Below, piece after piece: positions 31,501 through 43,500 of a stretch of 64,000 nt of DNA; positions within the stretch are counted from its first letter, which is position 1, and the number at the start of each line of letters is the position of its first letter. The stretch is from NCBI RefSeq assembly GCF_032118995.1, contig NC_092661.1, forward strand, positions 19,169,185 through 19,233,184, written 5' to 3'. The notes under the pieces are model-generated. The model was not told the DNA's origin and ran no database searches. It saw only the letters and a list, made by a program, of their open reading frames with translations. Origin of the DNA: Asterias amurensis (lineage: Eukaryota; Echinodermata; Asteroidea; Forcipulatida; Asteriidae). Both the position numbers and the translations under genes were made by a program.

Positions 31501-34500
31501 CTGTGTTTAAAGACAGTGGACACTATTGGTAATTGTCAAAGACCAGTCTTCTCACTTGGTGTATCTCAACATATACATAAAATAACAAAGCTGTGAAAAT
31601 TTGAGCTTAATTGGTCGTCGAAGTTACGAGATAATAAAGAAAGAAAAGACAACCTTGTCGCACGAAGTTGTGTGCTTTCAGAAGCAAGTTGATTTCGAGA
31701 CCTCATCTAAATTTGAGGTCTCGAAATCAAATTCGTGGAAAATTACTTCTTTCTCGAAAGCTACGTCACTTCAGAGGGAGCTGTTTCTCACAATGTTTTA
31801 TACCACCAACCTCTCCCCATTACTCGTAATCAAGAAAGGTTTTATAATGATAATTATTTTGAGTAATTACCAATAGTGTCCACTGCTTTTAAGGCATGGG
31901 AGACATGGATTTCCAGCCTGAAGGTCTTCTTTAATTTGTTGTTGTTGGAAACTTGACTTTTTTTTCTTCTAGGACTTGATAATGCCTTAGAGCAGTACAT
32001 CCCAAACTTCATTGAACATCAAGTAAATGGTGATCGTCTGCTGAAACTGACGATAGAGGAATTAGATACCTTGAACATTACCAAGATGGGACATAAGGAA
32101 CTCATGCTGGAAGCTGTCGACCTTTTATCAGTCGTGGTAAATATAAGATTTAAAATTAATTTCTGTATTCAAATAGAATACTTTACAAGTGAGGTATAAG
32201 GAATAAGGATATGGAAATATGATGTCAAAATTGTGTTGGTATTTAAAAACATGTCATCAAACTGTTAATTTCCAGTACTCTTATCCAGTACTTTCTATGT
32301 ACACTACAGTACATGACAAACTTAGGATGCTAGAGCTGAAAACATTGTGTCTTTAAGAAGCCCTTACACCCCAGGTTAGTAAGATGTTTTAGAGAGGTTT
32401 GGGTAAATGTTTTGTTCTTGAAAGAGTATTTTAATATTGGCTATCCAATAAAGATTAAAAACAATACAAACAAATGTCTCCACTGGGGAATTCTAAAGTT
32501 GTTTGTACGAAGTCTATGGGAGGATGTTGTGTACAGCAGGGACAAGGGAAATAGTTAAAGAAATCTCTACAGGGATGCAACAGTGTGAACATGTGTGCAT
32601 GCTCAAAATGACATTACCACCAAGCCCTGTATCTTGTAACTAATGCAGTCTGAATCGCTATTCAGAGACGATAATTTCTGAGGCAATAGGTTGTTAACTC
32701 TTTTAAATGTGTATATTTGTTATCTCTTTGTAATTTGACTGCAATTCAGCCTTTGTCTGTGATGGTCTTTGTTTTTTAAAATAAACCATTTCAAATCAAA
32801 TCAAATCAATTATCAGATTTCACTTGATTTCTTCCAGCATTATGGACATCCAAGCGAGAATCTTCAGTCAGTGGCCCTGAAACTGAACACCAATGCAAGC
32901 AATCTAGCTAACCTGCTTCAGCAGATTACCCAGTCAGGGAGCCATGCAGGGGATAGATTGTACTCGCCACCATCAACAATCCTACAGAGAGTGTCTGAGA
33001 CGATATCATCCGCTAAGACACTTATCTCATGGCTGGACAGGTATGATGTCTAAGAATGCTCAAGCTTCCTTGAGGGGGCTGAGATGGTTTAAGGAATTAA
33101 TTAAATGGCCCAGTGACCAGGGCTAGGGTGTAAAAAGCGCTATATAAAAACCTATTATATGCAAATTAAAAATGCAATGACTTTTGGAAGATTCTTAAAC
33201 CATACCCTATAAATTTTAGTTGAGAACCAAAAAGAAAACTTACATTCATTTTACTTTTTTTTATTTTTATTATTAACCAACATCAAACATTATTTGTTCA
33301 CATTTTTTTTCATTTTAAAACCAAACCATAACAATGAACAACCCTTCCCTCTTACAAATCATTTAATGACCTGGAAATATTTCTCATTTTTCAGACCACC
33401 ATTTTCAAACAATTCAGAGAAGGATTTCCAGGAGTTCAGCAAAGAGATTTTACAATACGCCTTGGACATGACCCAAGCTGTACAGCAGCAGTCCAACCTA
33501 ACAGCCGCTTTACCTGAAATCATGGCAATTGTGAGTAAAGTGGGGATCATAAACTAAATCATCCTCGTAAAATGCATAAATACCTCTGTGATAAACACCT
33601 TTGCAGTGGTTGTACCTGCAAACAAGCAGTGTTTGAATCCAATTTGAGCAGGACTGAGTTTATAGTGCTTTACAAAGTGAAAAGTGAAATAACCCCAAAT
33701 AATATTCTTTATTCCTGACGCAATTATTACATTTTCATTTAGGATAAGAACTATTGATGTGCGACACCATACCCATACAACTTTTTTGACATGAAATAAC
33801 TAGGGATGAGTTGTCTCTTTACAAGTTCATGAAATTTCTCCCAAAATTAGTTTTTGCTTTTTTAACAAATCAACTTACAATACAACTGAACCTTTCCCAA
33901 TGCAAATTTCCATCTACTTCACAAGATGCTCATGAAATCAGTGAAGAAAACAAACCCTCTGCAGACATCACCAGTGTGATATCTTCTCTGTGATAAGGGT
34001 ACAGTAACACAATTATGGATATCAGACTTCTTGATTTTTTCCCCACACAAAACCAGGCAAGAGAGTTTACTGCAATTACAGATAATTTAAACAGACAATC
34101 AACAGATCCTCTGGTGATACAACCAACAACAGTTGAAGAAGTTCGCATCAGGAAGAAACAGATAGAAGAGGAACTGGTAAGCAATCCCAATTATTGCACA
34201 ACTAAACAGCAGTGCCGTGCATACGATTAACATGTTCACAATATTTTCTTTTTTGAAGATTTCTGGCCGAACCTTGAGAGGCCATAGTGATTGTAAACAA
34301 CATGTACCAAAGATCCCTTAGCAGTCCAAAATGCTGCAAGATTGACCTACTTACCTAGAATGGTTAACTCATATTGTTAGTGATGGCCTTGATCCATTGA
34401 TTATCTACAATTGATTTTATCCTCTTCCTTCTTTCTATAGCCTCTTACCTTGACAGGCTTTTTATCAGTACATGCTGATATGACTGGGGCCACACAGGTG

Positions 34501-37500
34501 ATGCATCTATAAAGACAGTACACGTAAAAAAAACTGCATCCCTACTCCCATCACAGAATCAGCCATTTTGTTTTACTCCCATTCATGTCATTGAACCAAA
34601 GTGAGGCTGAGAGTTAGTTTCCATTGATAATGATTGCTCACAGGGATTGTTGCAAATATGGTAGTAGCATGAACACGATATATAGGACAATATGTGACAC
34701 TCTATGCCATAACCAGGCACTTCCTGCCAAAACTTTTAACTGGGTTTAATATCTCATCAAACAGATCAGCTTTAATATAACACCTATTTAGGGCAAACAT
34801 TGTACGAATTTTCTTATCAGAATAAAGACATCACAGTGTTTCGATGCTGATGGTTTGGTTTTCTGTACTTTTAATGTCATTTTTACTAATTCCAAGAAGT
34901 GACTTTGGCATAGGGTGATTACATATTTTTAAAGAGAGACTCCAATTTCTGTTTTTACAGCATGCATTATTTTGATGGATTCTCAATCGTGTTAGGTAGT
35001 AGAAATAAGATGATCATTCATTTGGAGACACCATTCGTAGAATTTGGTGGCATAATTTTATTGAGAAGTAAGGTAGCTTTTAGTAGGTACCCCTAGCAGT
35101 TTCAAGAGTATCTTTTGTGATTGACTTTCCATCAGTCAGAGTACAGTAATTCTGAAGGTCAACAATATCTCTAATGGTTTGATTTCCTTAATTCCAGGGG
35201 CTGTTTATCAAAACATCCACTATTGACGGAATTCATTACATAACAGGCACCAAGGAGCAGGTAAACTCAGGAAATAGTCTAGCATTTTAACTACTGAATG
35301 AAGCTTAGTATTTGATAGTTAATGTTTAAGGGGGTCAATAAAATGGTTGTTATTGAGAAAGTTATTTTTTAAAAGTCACCCAATAAACAAATTACATCAG
35401 CCATTTGGAGATATGGTGGACACTGGTTGAACACACATGGTGCTCACTGACTGGACACACATGGTGCTCACTGACTGGACACACATGGTGCTCACTGACT
35501 GGACACACATGGTGCTCACTGACTGGACACACATGGTGCTCACTGACTGGACACACATGGTGCTCACTGACTGGACACACATGGTGCTCACTGACTGGAC
35601 ACACATGGTGCTCACTGACGTGACACACATGGTGCTCACTGACGTGACACACATGGTGCTCACTGACTGGACACACATGGTGCTCACTGACTGGACACAC
35701 ATGGTGCTCACTGACTAGACACACATGGTGCTCACTGACTGGACAACATGGTGCTCACTGACTGGACACACATGGTGCTCACTGACTGGACACACATGGT
35801 GCTCACTGGTTGGACACACATGGTGCTCACTGGTTGGACACACATGGTGCTCACTGGTTGGACACACATGGTGCTCACTGACTCACTATGCAGCTTTGAA
35901 CACCCACACCAAACAGTGTATTTGTATGATGTTTGCCAAATCAAAACAATTGCTAATTGGGAGACTTTACAACACAAGGTGGCAGCAAATATACATGGTA
36001 CTATTCATTGTTTACATTGATATGAGCATTATGATCAGGGGGAGGGGGGGTACAAATCTTTTGATAGCCTGTTTCTTTCTAAACTGTTTTCAATAATAAC
36101 TCATGTAATATATTTTATATGTTGTTGGGTTTCTAACAACTGCTTACATTTAATTTTGGTTATCACTTTTAGTCGGCAGCAAACTTAAGCAGGAAAGTGG
36201 GCTCTGGTGATGAACTGTTAAGAGTAAATGGACAAACTGTGGTAAGCTTGAGAATGTCCCTAGATAACATTTTATGAAGACGTTGTGTAGAAAGTCAACA
36301 TGATGATACTGCCTTTGTATTTAAAAATTTACTATTGAGGTAAGCGAGAAAAACATCCCATGATCGAATAACCTGCAAGATATTAAAGGCAAGGTTTACT
36401 TTCGGTAATTGTCAAAGATCTGTATCCTGTCTTTTACTATTTAGACTCGAGGCATATTTAAACTTCAATAGACTAGAGCATGATAATGTTGATGTATTGA
36501 AACAGATGTTTACAGTTACAGACCCTATGCACAACGCGAAATGCTACATTGACGATGAGCTCACGGGGACGTCTTTTCACGCAAAGAATAGCTAACGTCC
36601 AGTCATTTGCCTCCTTTGACCCCATTGAGGCCGCTTTTTGACCAAGGGATCTATTGACCAAAGACTGATCACCCATTTATTCCTTACACAGGTGAGTTGG
36701 GAGCACCGTAAAGTCATAGAGGCTCTTAAGGCTGATTCTATGGGGGTCTACTTGACCCTACGTAAACGCCCCTGCAACCTTGGCTCTCCTGGGCAGATAA
36801 TCAGACCTGGTAACTCACAGTATCCTCCACTCTTCGGTACGCCACAACTCAGACGCAATGATAGTTTTACCAACATGAGACCCACAGTTGTGAATGGGGA
36901 CTTCCTCATGCCAGCTTCACCCTGTGATTTACTGGCTACTAAAGCAAGAAGGTAACACAGAGCCATTCAACTGAGAATAATAATTCAAATAACTAAGAGA
37001 TGTATCGAATAACTAGGGTTTCAACACTTTTTCACTTGGTTAAGATCAGCTCCCATATGCTCAATGCTCTTTTTCTCTGATATTTTCAAACGTAAATTAA
37101 AGTTCTAATTCATTGTAAATTTCCAGAATGACTTATTGCAGAGTTTATTTTTATGTTTCCCACTGTCATACAATCCAGACCGTTTAAAAGGGATAACAAC
37201 TTTTACCTTCAGTTCCCCCAAGTTATTGTTATCTTACATCTTTTTGTAGACACTTATCAAGAGTGGATTTAGCCTTGTTTGGGGCAGACTTGCATTATTA
37301 CAGACTTGCATTATTACAAATGATAATTGCAGATTATATGTCGCGTAACTTCAGATCTATTGACTCTGATGCCTTCGGTCATGATCTTGCTGACAGGATG
37401 GACTTTGTATCATTGTCTGCCCATGATGACATTAATGATCTTGTTGCTGGACTATGGCTGCTGCCTCCTGAATGGTGTTTCACAGAAAGATGTTTTCTTC

Positions 37501-40500
37501 CTTCAACGGCTCCAAAACCGCTGTGCCAGACTTATTTTTAGCTTCCAAAATTGACTCACACATCTTCACTTCTCAAGCAATTACACTGGCTTCCAGTTGC
37601 CCAACGCATTCAATTCTGTACTATGGTCCACACATATAAATCCCTCAATCATTGTGCCCCGGATTATCTCTCTTCTCTCCTTTCACTCCAGACATCTTCT
37701 TACTCTCTTCGCTCTACTACTGGTAAATCCCTTTCAGTTCACAAAACCCATAAACTTGCAGGTGACAGGACATTTTCAATTGCTGCTCCCCGACTATGGA
37801 ATTCTCTACCTACCCTAACCAGAAGCTCAAACAGTGTCCCAGCCTTCAAACGTGCTCTCAAAACCAACCTTTTTACCTCTTTGTAGTTGGTCGTCTTTGT
37901 CTTTGTTCTGTCCTTTCCCTCTTCTTTCTTTCTCAGCGCCTTGTATCCTTTGGCAATTTGGCGCTTTATAAATACTGTTATTTATTATTCTTTTTATGAT
38001 GTGTTCTGCAATGTAAAGATATTTTGTATTTCAGTCCTAACTCTAACAACATATTTCCTCTTTGTTTTGGACATGTTGTTGCCACACTGCAGTAACAGTA
38101 ATAATGGCAGATAATTTGTATTCTGCAATGTAAAGATATTTAGTATTTCAGTCCTAACTCTAACAATATAGTTCTTCTTGTTTTGGACATGGTGTTACCA
38201 CACTGCAGTAACAGTGATAATGGCAGATAATATGTATTCTGCAATGTAAAGATATTTTGTGTTTCAGTCTTCACACTAACAATATAACTGCTCTTGTTTT
38301 GGACATGTTGTTGCCACATTGCAGTAACAGTGATCCTGAGCCCCCATCAGTAGACACCCATGAAACTCAATCTGATCCAGAATCACTCCTTCAAGAGGCG
38401 GAGAGAATCAAACGACAACGAAGAGGAACAATGGGAGAGGCTCTCCAGAGGAAAGGGAGTAAAGGAACAGTGACATCAGAGGGTAGACCAAGATCACTCC
38501 CTATTAATACTGAAGAGTTAGAGGCTGAAAGTAAGTCAATAATTCATGTTGCCAAGTAGGCCTGGGCGACTAGTGAAATTTAATACTCGACTAGTCACGC
38601 CTCAAATAGTCGTGACTTTGACACTAGTCATGACTAATTTTTAATTCCAAACAGCATTGCGGCATGTTTGGTACGGCCACAATAGTAATTTTCAGGCTGA
38701 AAGGATTGAAGGAATGTGTCGCTGATGTCTGGTTGTGTTTCGTATAAAAGTTATTTATTTTGTCGTGAAGACTCGTTAGCAACACAATTGGTTTACCAAT
38801 TACATAGTCAGGAATATTTTGTGTAGACTATTTTTGTAGTATCGCCATGATTAATCGAGTAGTTGAAAAACAGTAGTTGCAATTAAGCAATCAATAGTCG
38901 CGACTACGACAGTAGACACACTAGCCGCCCAGGCTAATTGCCAAATAAGGGAGAAAAGGGGAACATTGGACTAGGGAGTGAATTTGTCATCTCAAACTGT
39001 GTTTACCGTATCAGTTGTATGAATCCATAGAATCAAGTTTACCATCATTCCATCAAGTATAATGTGCCTGAGTTTTCTGTAATCTCAGGACTGAACGGAA
39101 AGTTCTGAGTAGCCGTACATTCAGACATGGTTTTACTGTTGATTATTTGAAAACAATTTTCTTGTATAGCATAAATTTAATTTTGTTTTAGAAATGTAGA
39201 TACTGTGTTAAAATGGGGAACATTGAGAAATGTCAATTCAGGTTATTAACTTTATTTTGAACTTTCTAGTTCATATAATTTAAGTAGGTCAGATATTGCT
39301 GCTGTTTGCATCTGCTATGGGCACTTTTGTACAAGCCATTTCTGGCCACTATGGTCACTATTGTACAAGCCATTTCTGGCCACTATGGTCACTATTGTAC
39401 AAGCCATTTCTGGCCACTATGGTCACGATTGTACAAGCCATTTCTGGCCACTATGGTCACTAAAGGTTTAAAGGGTGGCTGCAGTGTTTTTCTTAGTCAT
39501 TTTAAAACGATTAAACATGACTTTTTAAACCTGAAATATTTTTTTTATTTTGTTTTATTAAATGCGCAAGTATTTTACAAGTGTAGTTAGGGACCAGACT
39601 CTTTTTGCCGATGATATGTTTGAATTCCCGACGTGACGTCGATGGTAGGGGGCGGTAACAATCCACAAAAGGGGGGGGGCATGACTTATTCGCTAATTAC
39701 GCCAGTCAGATATGTTGGGAATAAACAAAACACATTTTTTTATTGATGTTCAATACATATATCAGAAATAAATGACAGCAAAATTAACTGTTTTATTTGA
39801 ATTCACTGCAGCATCCCTTTAAACACATACAATATTCAATCATGTTCTCTTGTCATTTGATTGCAGTGGAATTAATAAAAGCATCAGGGATTTCCCCTCG
39901 ACCCAGCTTCTCACCCATCGCAGGAAGCCCTCCTACTGCAAGCACCCAAACCACTCCCTCACCACATGGAGATAAAACAATCAACCAATATGACACACCA
40001 AGCCCCAATAGTTCCTGCCTTACAAGAAAGGTTACAATTTCAGAAGAAAAGGAATCAAACCCGGTGAACCCTTCAACTTCTGTCTCAAAGGTAGATCCTG
40101 ATAATCAGAAGCCAACACACAACAATAGCTCCCTAGATGTAGAAGATTGTCCAGTTCCAGAGGGCAGCAAACAACACTCAGAACAAAACCAAAGAACTGA
40201 AGAGGAACCTGGTCAAAAAGACATGCATTCAGAGACTGCCATAGAACCCAGTTCTGAAAACTCAGAGGCTAAGAACACTAACAATAATGTGGCAGCCTTG
40301 GAAGAAGCTGGTCAACCTGAGGGTGCTACGAGCTCCTCTGAGGTTACAACATTTGAAACTGAGGATTATGTGGTAGTAGATGTACCACCTCCTTCACCCA
40401 AAACAGTCACGTAAGTAAAAAAAAAAAAAACAAGTACTTGATTCAATATTCAAAGCAGACACTGAAAAGAAAATTATATTCATTTCCCAAACCTTTTAAC

Positions 40501-43500
40501 AAAATTATTGTTGAAACAATGTCCTAAAAATATTATAGAAATAACTATAGGAAACTGACTGGGTAAATTTTAAACAATGAAAAAATTACTTGTGATCTCT
40601 GCCTACACAACAGTTAACAGTTGTTTGGCTTCTGATTGGCACCCCGATCAAAGATATTGACAAAATGGGGAGACCACCAGCATAGAACTAGATGGATTAG
40701 TTGGTAGAGCATGTTTTTCCGGAGGTCATTGGTTCAAATCCCGCTCTAGTCAAGTGTTCTTTGTTCAGCCAAAATCAAATGCTTTTTACACAATCACTTG
40801 GACAGAAGAACAGGTCATTGAAGAAACAAAACTAGACATGAATTGGTTATATATGATAGTACAATGTAGAGTATCATGGCCGAGTGGTTAAGAGCATCAA
40901 ATTCAAGTTCTGGTGCTAAGTCACCGGAGTGTGGGTTTGAATCCCGGTCGTGACACTTGGTCCTTGAGCAAGATACTTTACCATAATTGCTTCTCTTCAC
41001 CCAGGGGTATAAATGGGTACCTGCGCGGGTAGAGGTTGATATTGTGAATGGAAAAGCCTTTGGAGTGATATAAACTGTTGCCCAGGTTGTATACTCCCAA
41101 GGGAGCTGAGAAACATCAAAGGGATGTTATTGGCCCTATGACCAGGGCACTAATGTAAAGCGCATTCATACGGTTATTGTGAAATGCACTATATAAGAGT
41201 TATTATTTTGTATTTATTTATTTATTTATTTATGTTGATTTGCCTACAGCTTTCTTGAAATGAGGAAACAATCAAGTGCATCATCTATATCATCTATCCC
41301 ATCACCAACAGTAAGTAACACATCAAGTCACAATAGGGGTGTTTTATGACAATTTAATACAAGTACACCGCTACATGTAGATGACACTTTTTTATTGATT
41401 TGAGGTAGGGTCATCATTTTGATGTGGTAAAAACTAAAAATCTACATTAACAGTCACATGTGAAAGTTTCAGCTGAATAGTGTCTCCTCAAGAAAACCAC
41501 AAAAACTTTCTTTTACAAAAAAAGTTGAATCTACCCGCGTTTAAAGAGGTGACAACATTCATGAACAGACACCAACCCTCAGAAATCTGAGGATTGACTC
41601 ATGCATGAATTGTTTTCCAGATTTAAATCTTGTCATTGATTTTAAAATAAGACAAAACAAATTTGCAGGAGGCTTACTACTATTACAATCTTTAAAACAC
41701 AGGGTAATTACCCCAGTCTTAACCTATCTTTTGAGCTGACATTATGTTGTCCTTCTCTCTTGATCGTTCCCAAAACAGGTTGGTGTAAAACTAAGACCAA
41801 AAAAGAAGAAATCTAAGTATAAGGTGACAAGAGGTGTTTCATGTATTGACTTGGGTCCAGGGGAGTGCCAAGGATGGCTACAAAAGAAGACAACAACCAA
41901 GTTTAGAACAACTTGGGTGGAAATGTGGTTCGTCCTTCAAGAGTTTGTTTTGTATTACTACAAGAACAAGAAGGTGGGTCAAAGAGCAAAGGTCAAAGTT
42001 TGTGATTGTTTTTAAAACCATACAAGAGCAATTCCTTGTGTGTCACTAAATCTTGCATGAATTATGAGCAAAAATATCTGTGCCGAAAACCATAATTTAC
42101 AATGTTTGTCGTTTCTTGTATTAATTCATAAGATGTGGCTATGTTAATGGAGTAGATCGCATAGTTCAAACGTAGTCCCACATACCTTGCAGGAGAAACT
42201 GTATGTTTCAGTGCCTTGAGCGTCACTAAGTGACAGATATGCGCGCCATTATAAGAAGCAACTATTATTATTATTATTGATGTAATTCCACTAGAAGCCC
42301 TACCCACTTCACACAAACTAGCACTACTTATTACCTTTCAACTAAAGGAAATACATTGAGCTACATGAAGTGATTCTTAGAAGAAGAAAAATCTGTCTTT
42401 TACACGTGTTTTGCAAAACCTTGGGTAGTATCAGGACAATGTTCTGTCATATTAGGAACAACTCTGAATGATAAATTAAAAGATGTTGATAAATTCAACA
42501 CAGATTTATTTCAGCTTTGAAAAATGGCTTTAAAGTTTGAAGCCAAAGTGAAAACTTTGTGTGTGCAGTTAAAATATGCTTGTGTCACATTGACTTTACC
42601 GACAAATTACAAAACTACACAATTGATGTTAACAATAATTTGAAATTTTACAATCTGACATCAAAAACAAAATTCCACAAATAATGTGCTATTCCTGCAT
42701 CACTCAAACTTAAATAGGTTTCCCTGCCACTTTTTTTAAATGTTTGGGATTGGTTTTAAATGTTTTAAAAAGATATGTTGAGAAGGTGGTGAACTAAACT
42801 GAACAATGTGAAGAGGTTGAGTGATTTATCTTTCTTCAATTAATATCGGTGTACACCAAAAATATTTATTTTTTTTCTGCACAGGATGATAAAGCCAAGG
42901 GATTACTCTGTCTGCCAGGCTATCAAATATTAGAAGCTCCCGAGATCAAGAAGGAACAGTAAGATATTTTCTTGTTGAATCGGGTTACTCGTTACTATTG
43001 ATTCTATACACATGTTCAAAGCTGAAAGGCAGTGGACACTATTGGTAATTACTCAAAATAGTTATTAGCATAAAACCTTTCTTGGTGACGTGACAAGTAA
43101 CGGGGAGAGGTTGATGGTATAAAAGATTGTGAAAAACGGCTCCCTCTGAAGTGCCATAGTTTTTGAGAAAGAAGCAATTTTCCACAAATTTGATTTCGAG
43201 ACCTCAGATTTAGAACTTTAGGTCTCGAAATCAACCATCTAAACGCACACAACTTTGTGTGACAAGGGTGTTTTTTTCTTTCATTATTATCTCGCAACTT
43301 CGATGACCGATTGAGCTCAAATTTTCACAGGTTAGTTATTTTATGCATATGTTGAGATACACCAACTGTGAAGGCTAGTCTTTGACAATTACCAATAGTG
43401 TCCACTGTCTTTAAAGGTAGGAGTCACAAATTGGTTCTAATCTGTGAAAGTTTCAGCAGAGTACAGTGCCTACTTTATTCTTATCCTTCACACCATGCAA

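Larger units (their letters stand above)
25614..31972 (+). other. first intron of CNK (6.4 kb), repeat-rich
   Basis: Separates the 19-codon first coding exon from the rest of the SAM domain. Contents: a 39-bp hairpin at 26653, SINE pieces at 26699 and 26838, palindromic MITEs at 27426, 29281 and 31508, and a small hairpin with arms around AAAACACAAACAGTTAA at 29709-29762. I saw no coding sequence. The stretch 25700-26640 includes a locally GC-rich part (26450-26610) with overlapping open frames on both strands but no recognisable protein. Confidence 0.6.

Noticed and set aside
33811-33993. Possible CNK exon encoding DAHEISEENKPS...
   Set aside because: The exons ending at 33530 and starting at 34057 join in phase and align continuously with human CNK2 (…MAI then AREFTAI…TDPLV), leaving no room for it.
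35392-36096. Long open frames on both strands in the 24-bp minisatellite (MVLTDWTH- and CPVSEHHV-type repeats)
   Set aside because: The repeat length is a multiple of three and lacks stops, so frames arise automatically. They lie within a CNK intron and have no family match.
40694-40762. Functional tRNA gene
   Set aside because: The acceptor stem and B-box look good, but D and anticodon arms do not fold well and a related piece is dispersed at 53425, so it is better read as a tRNA-derived repeat.
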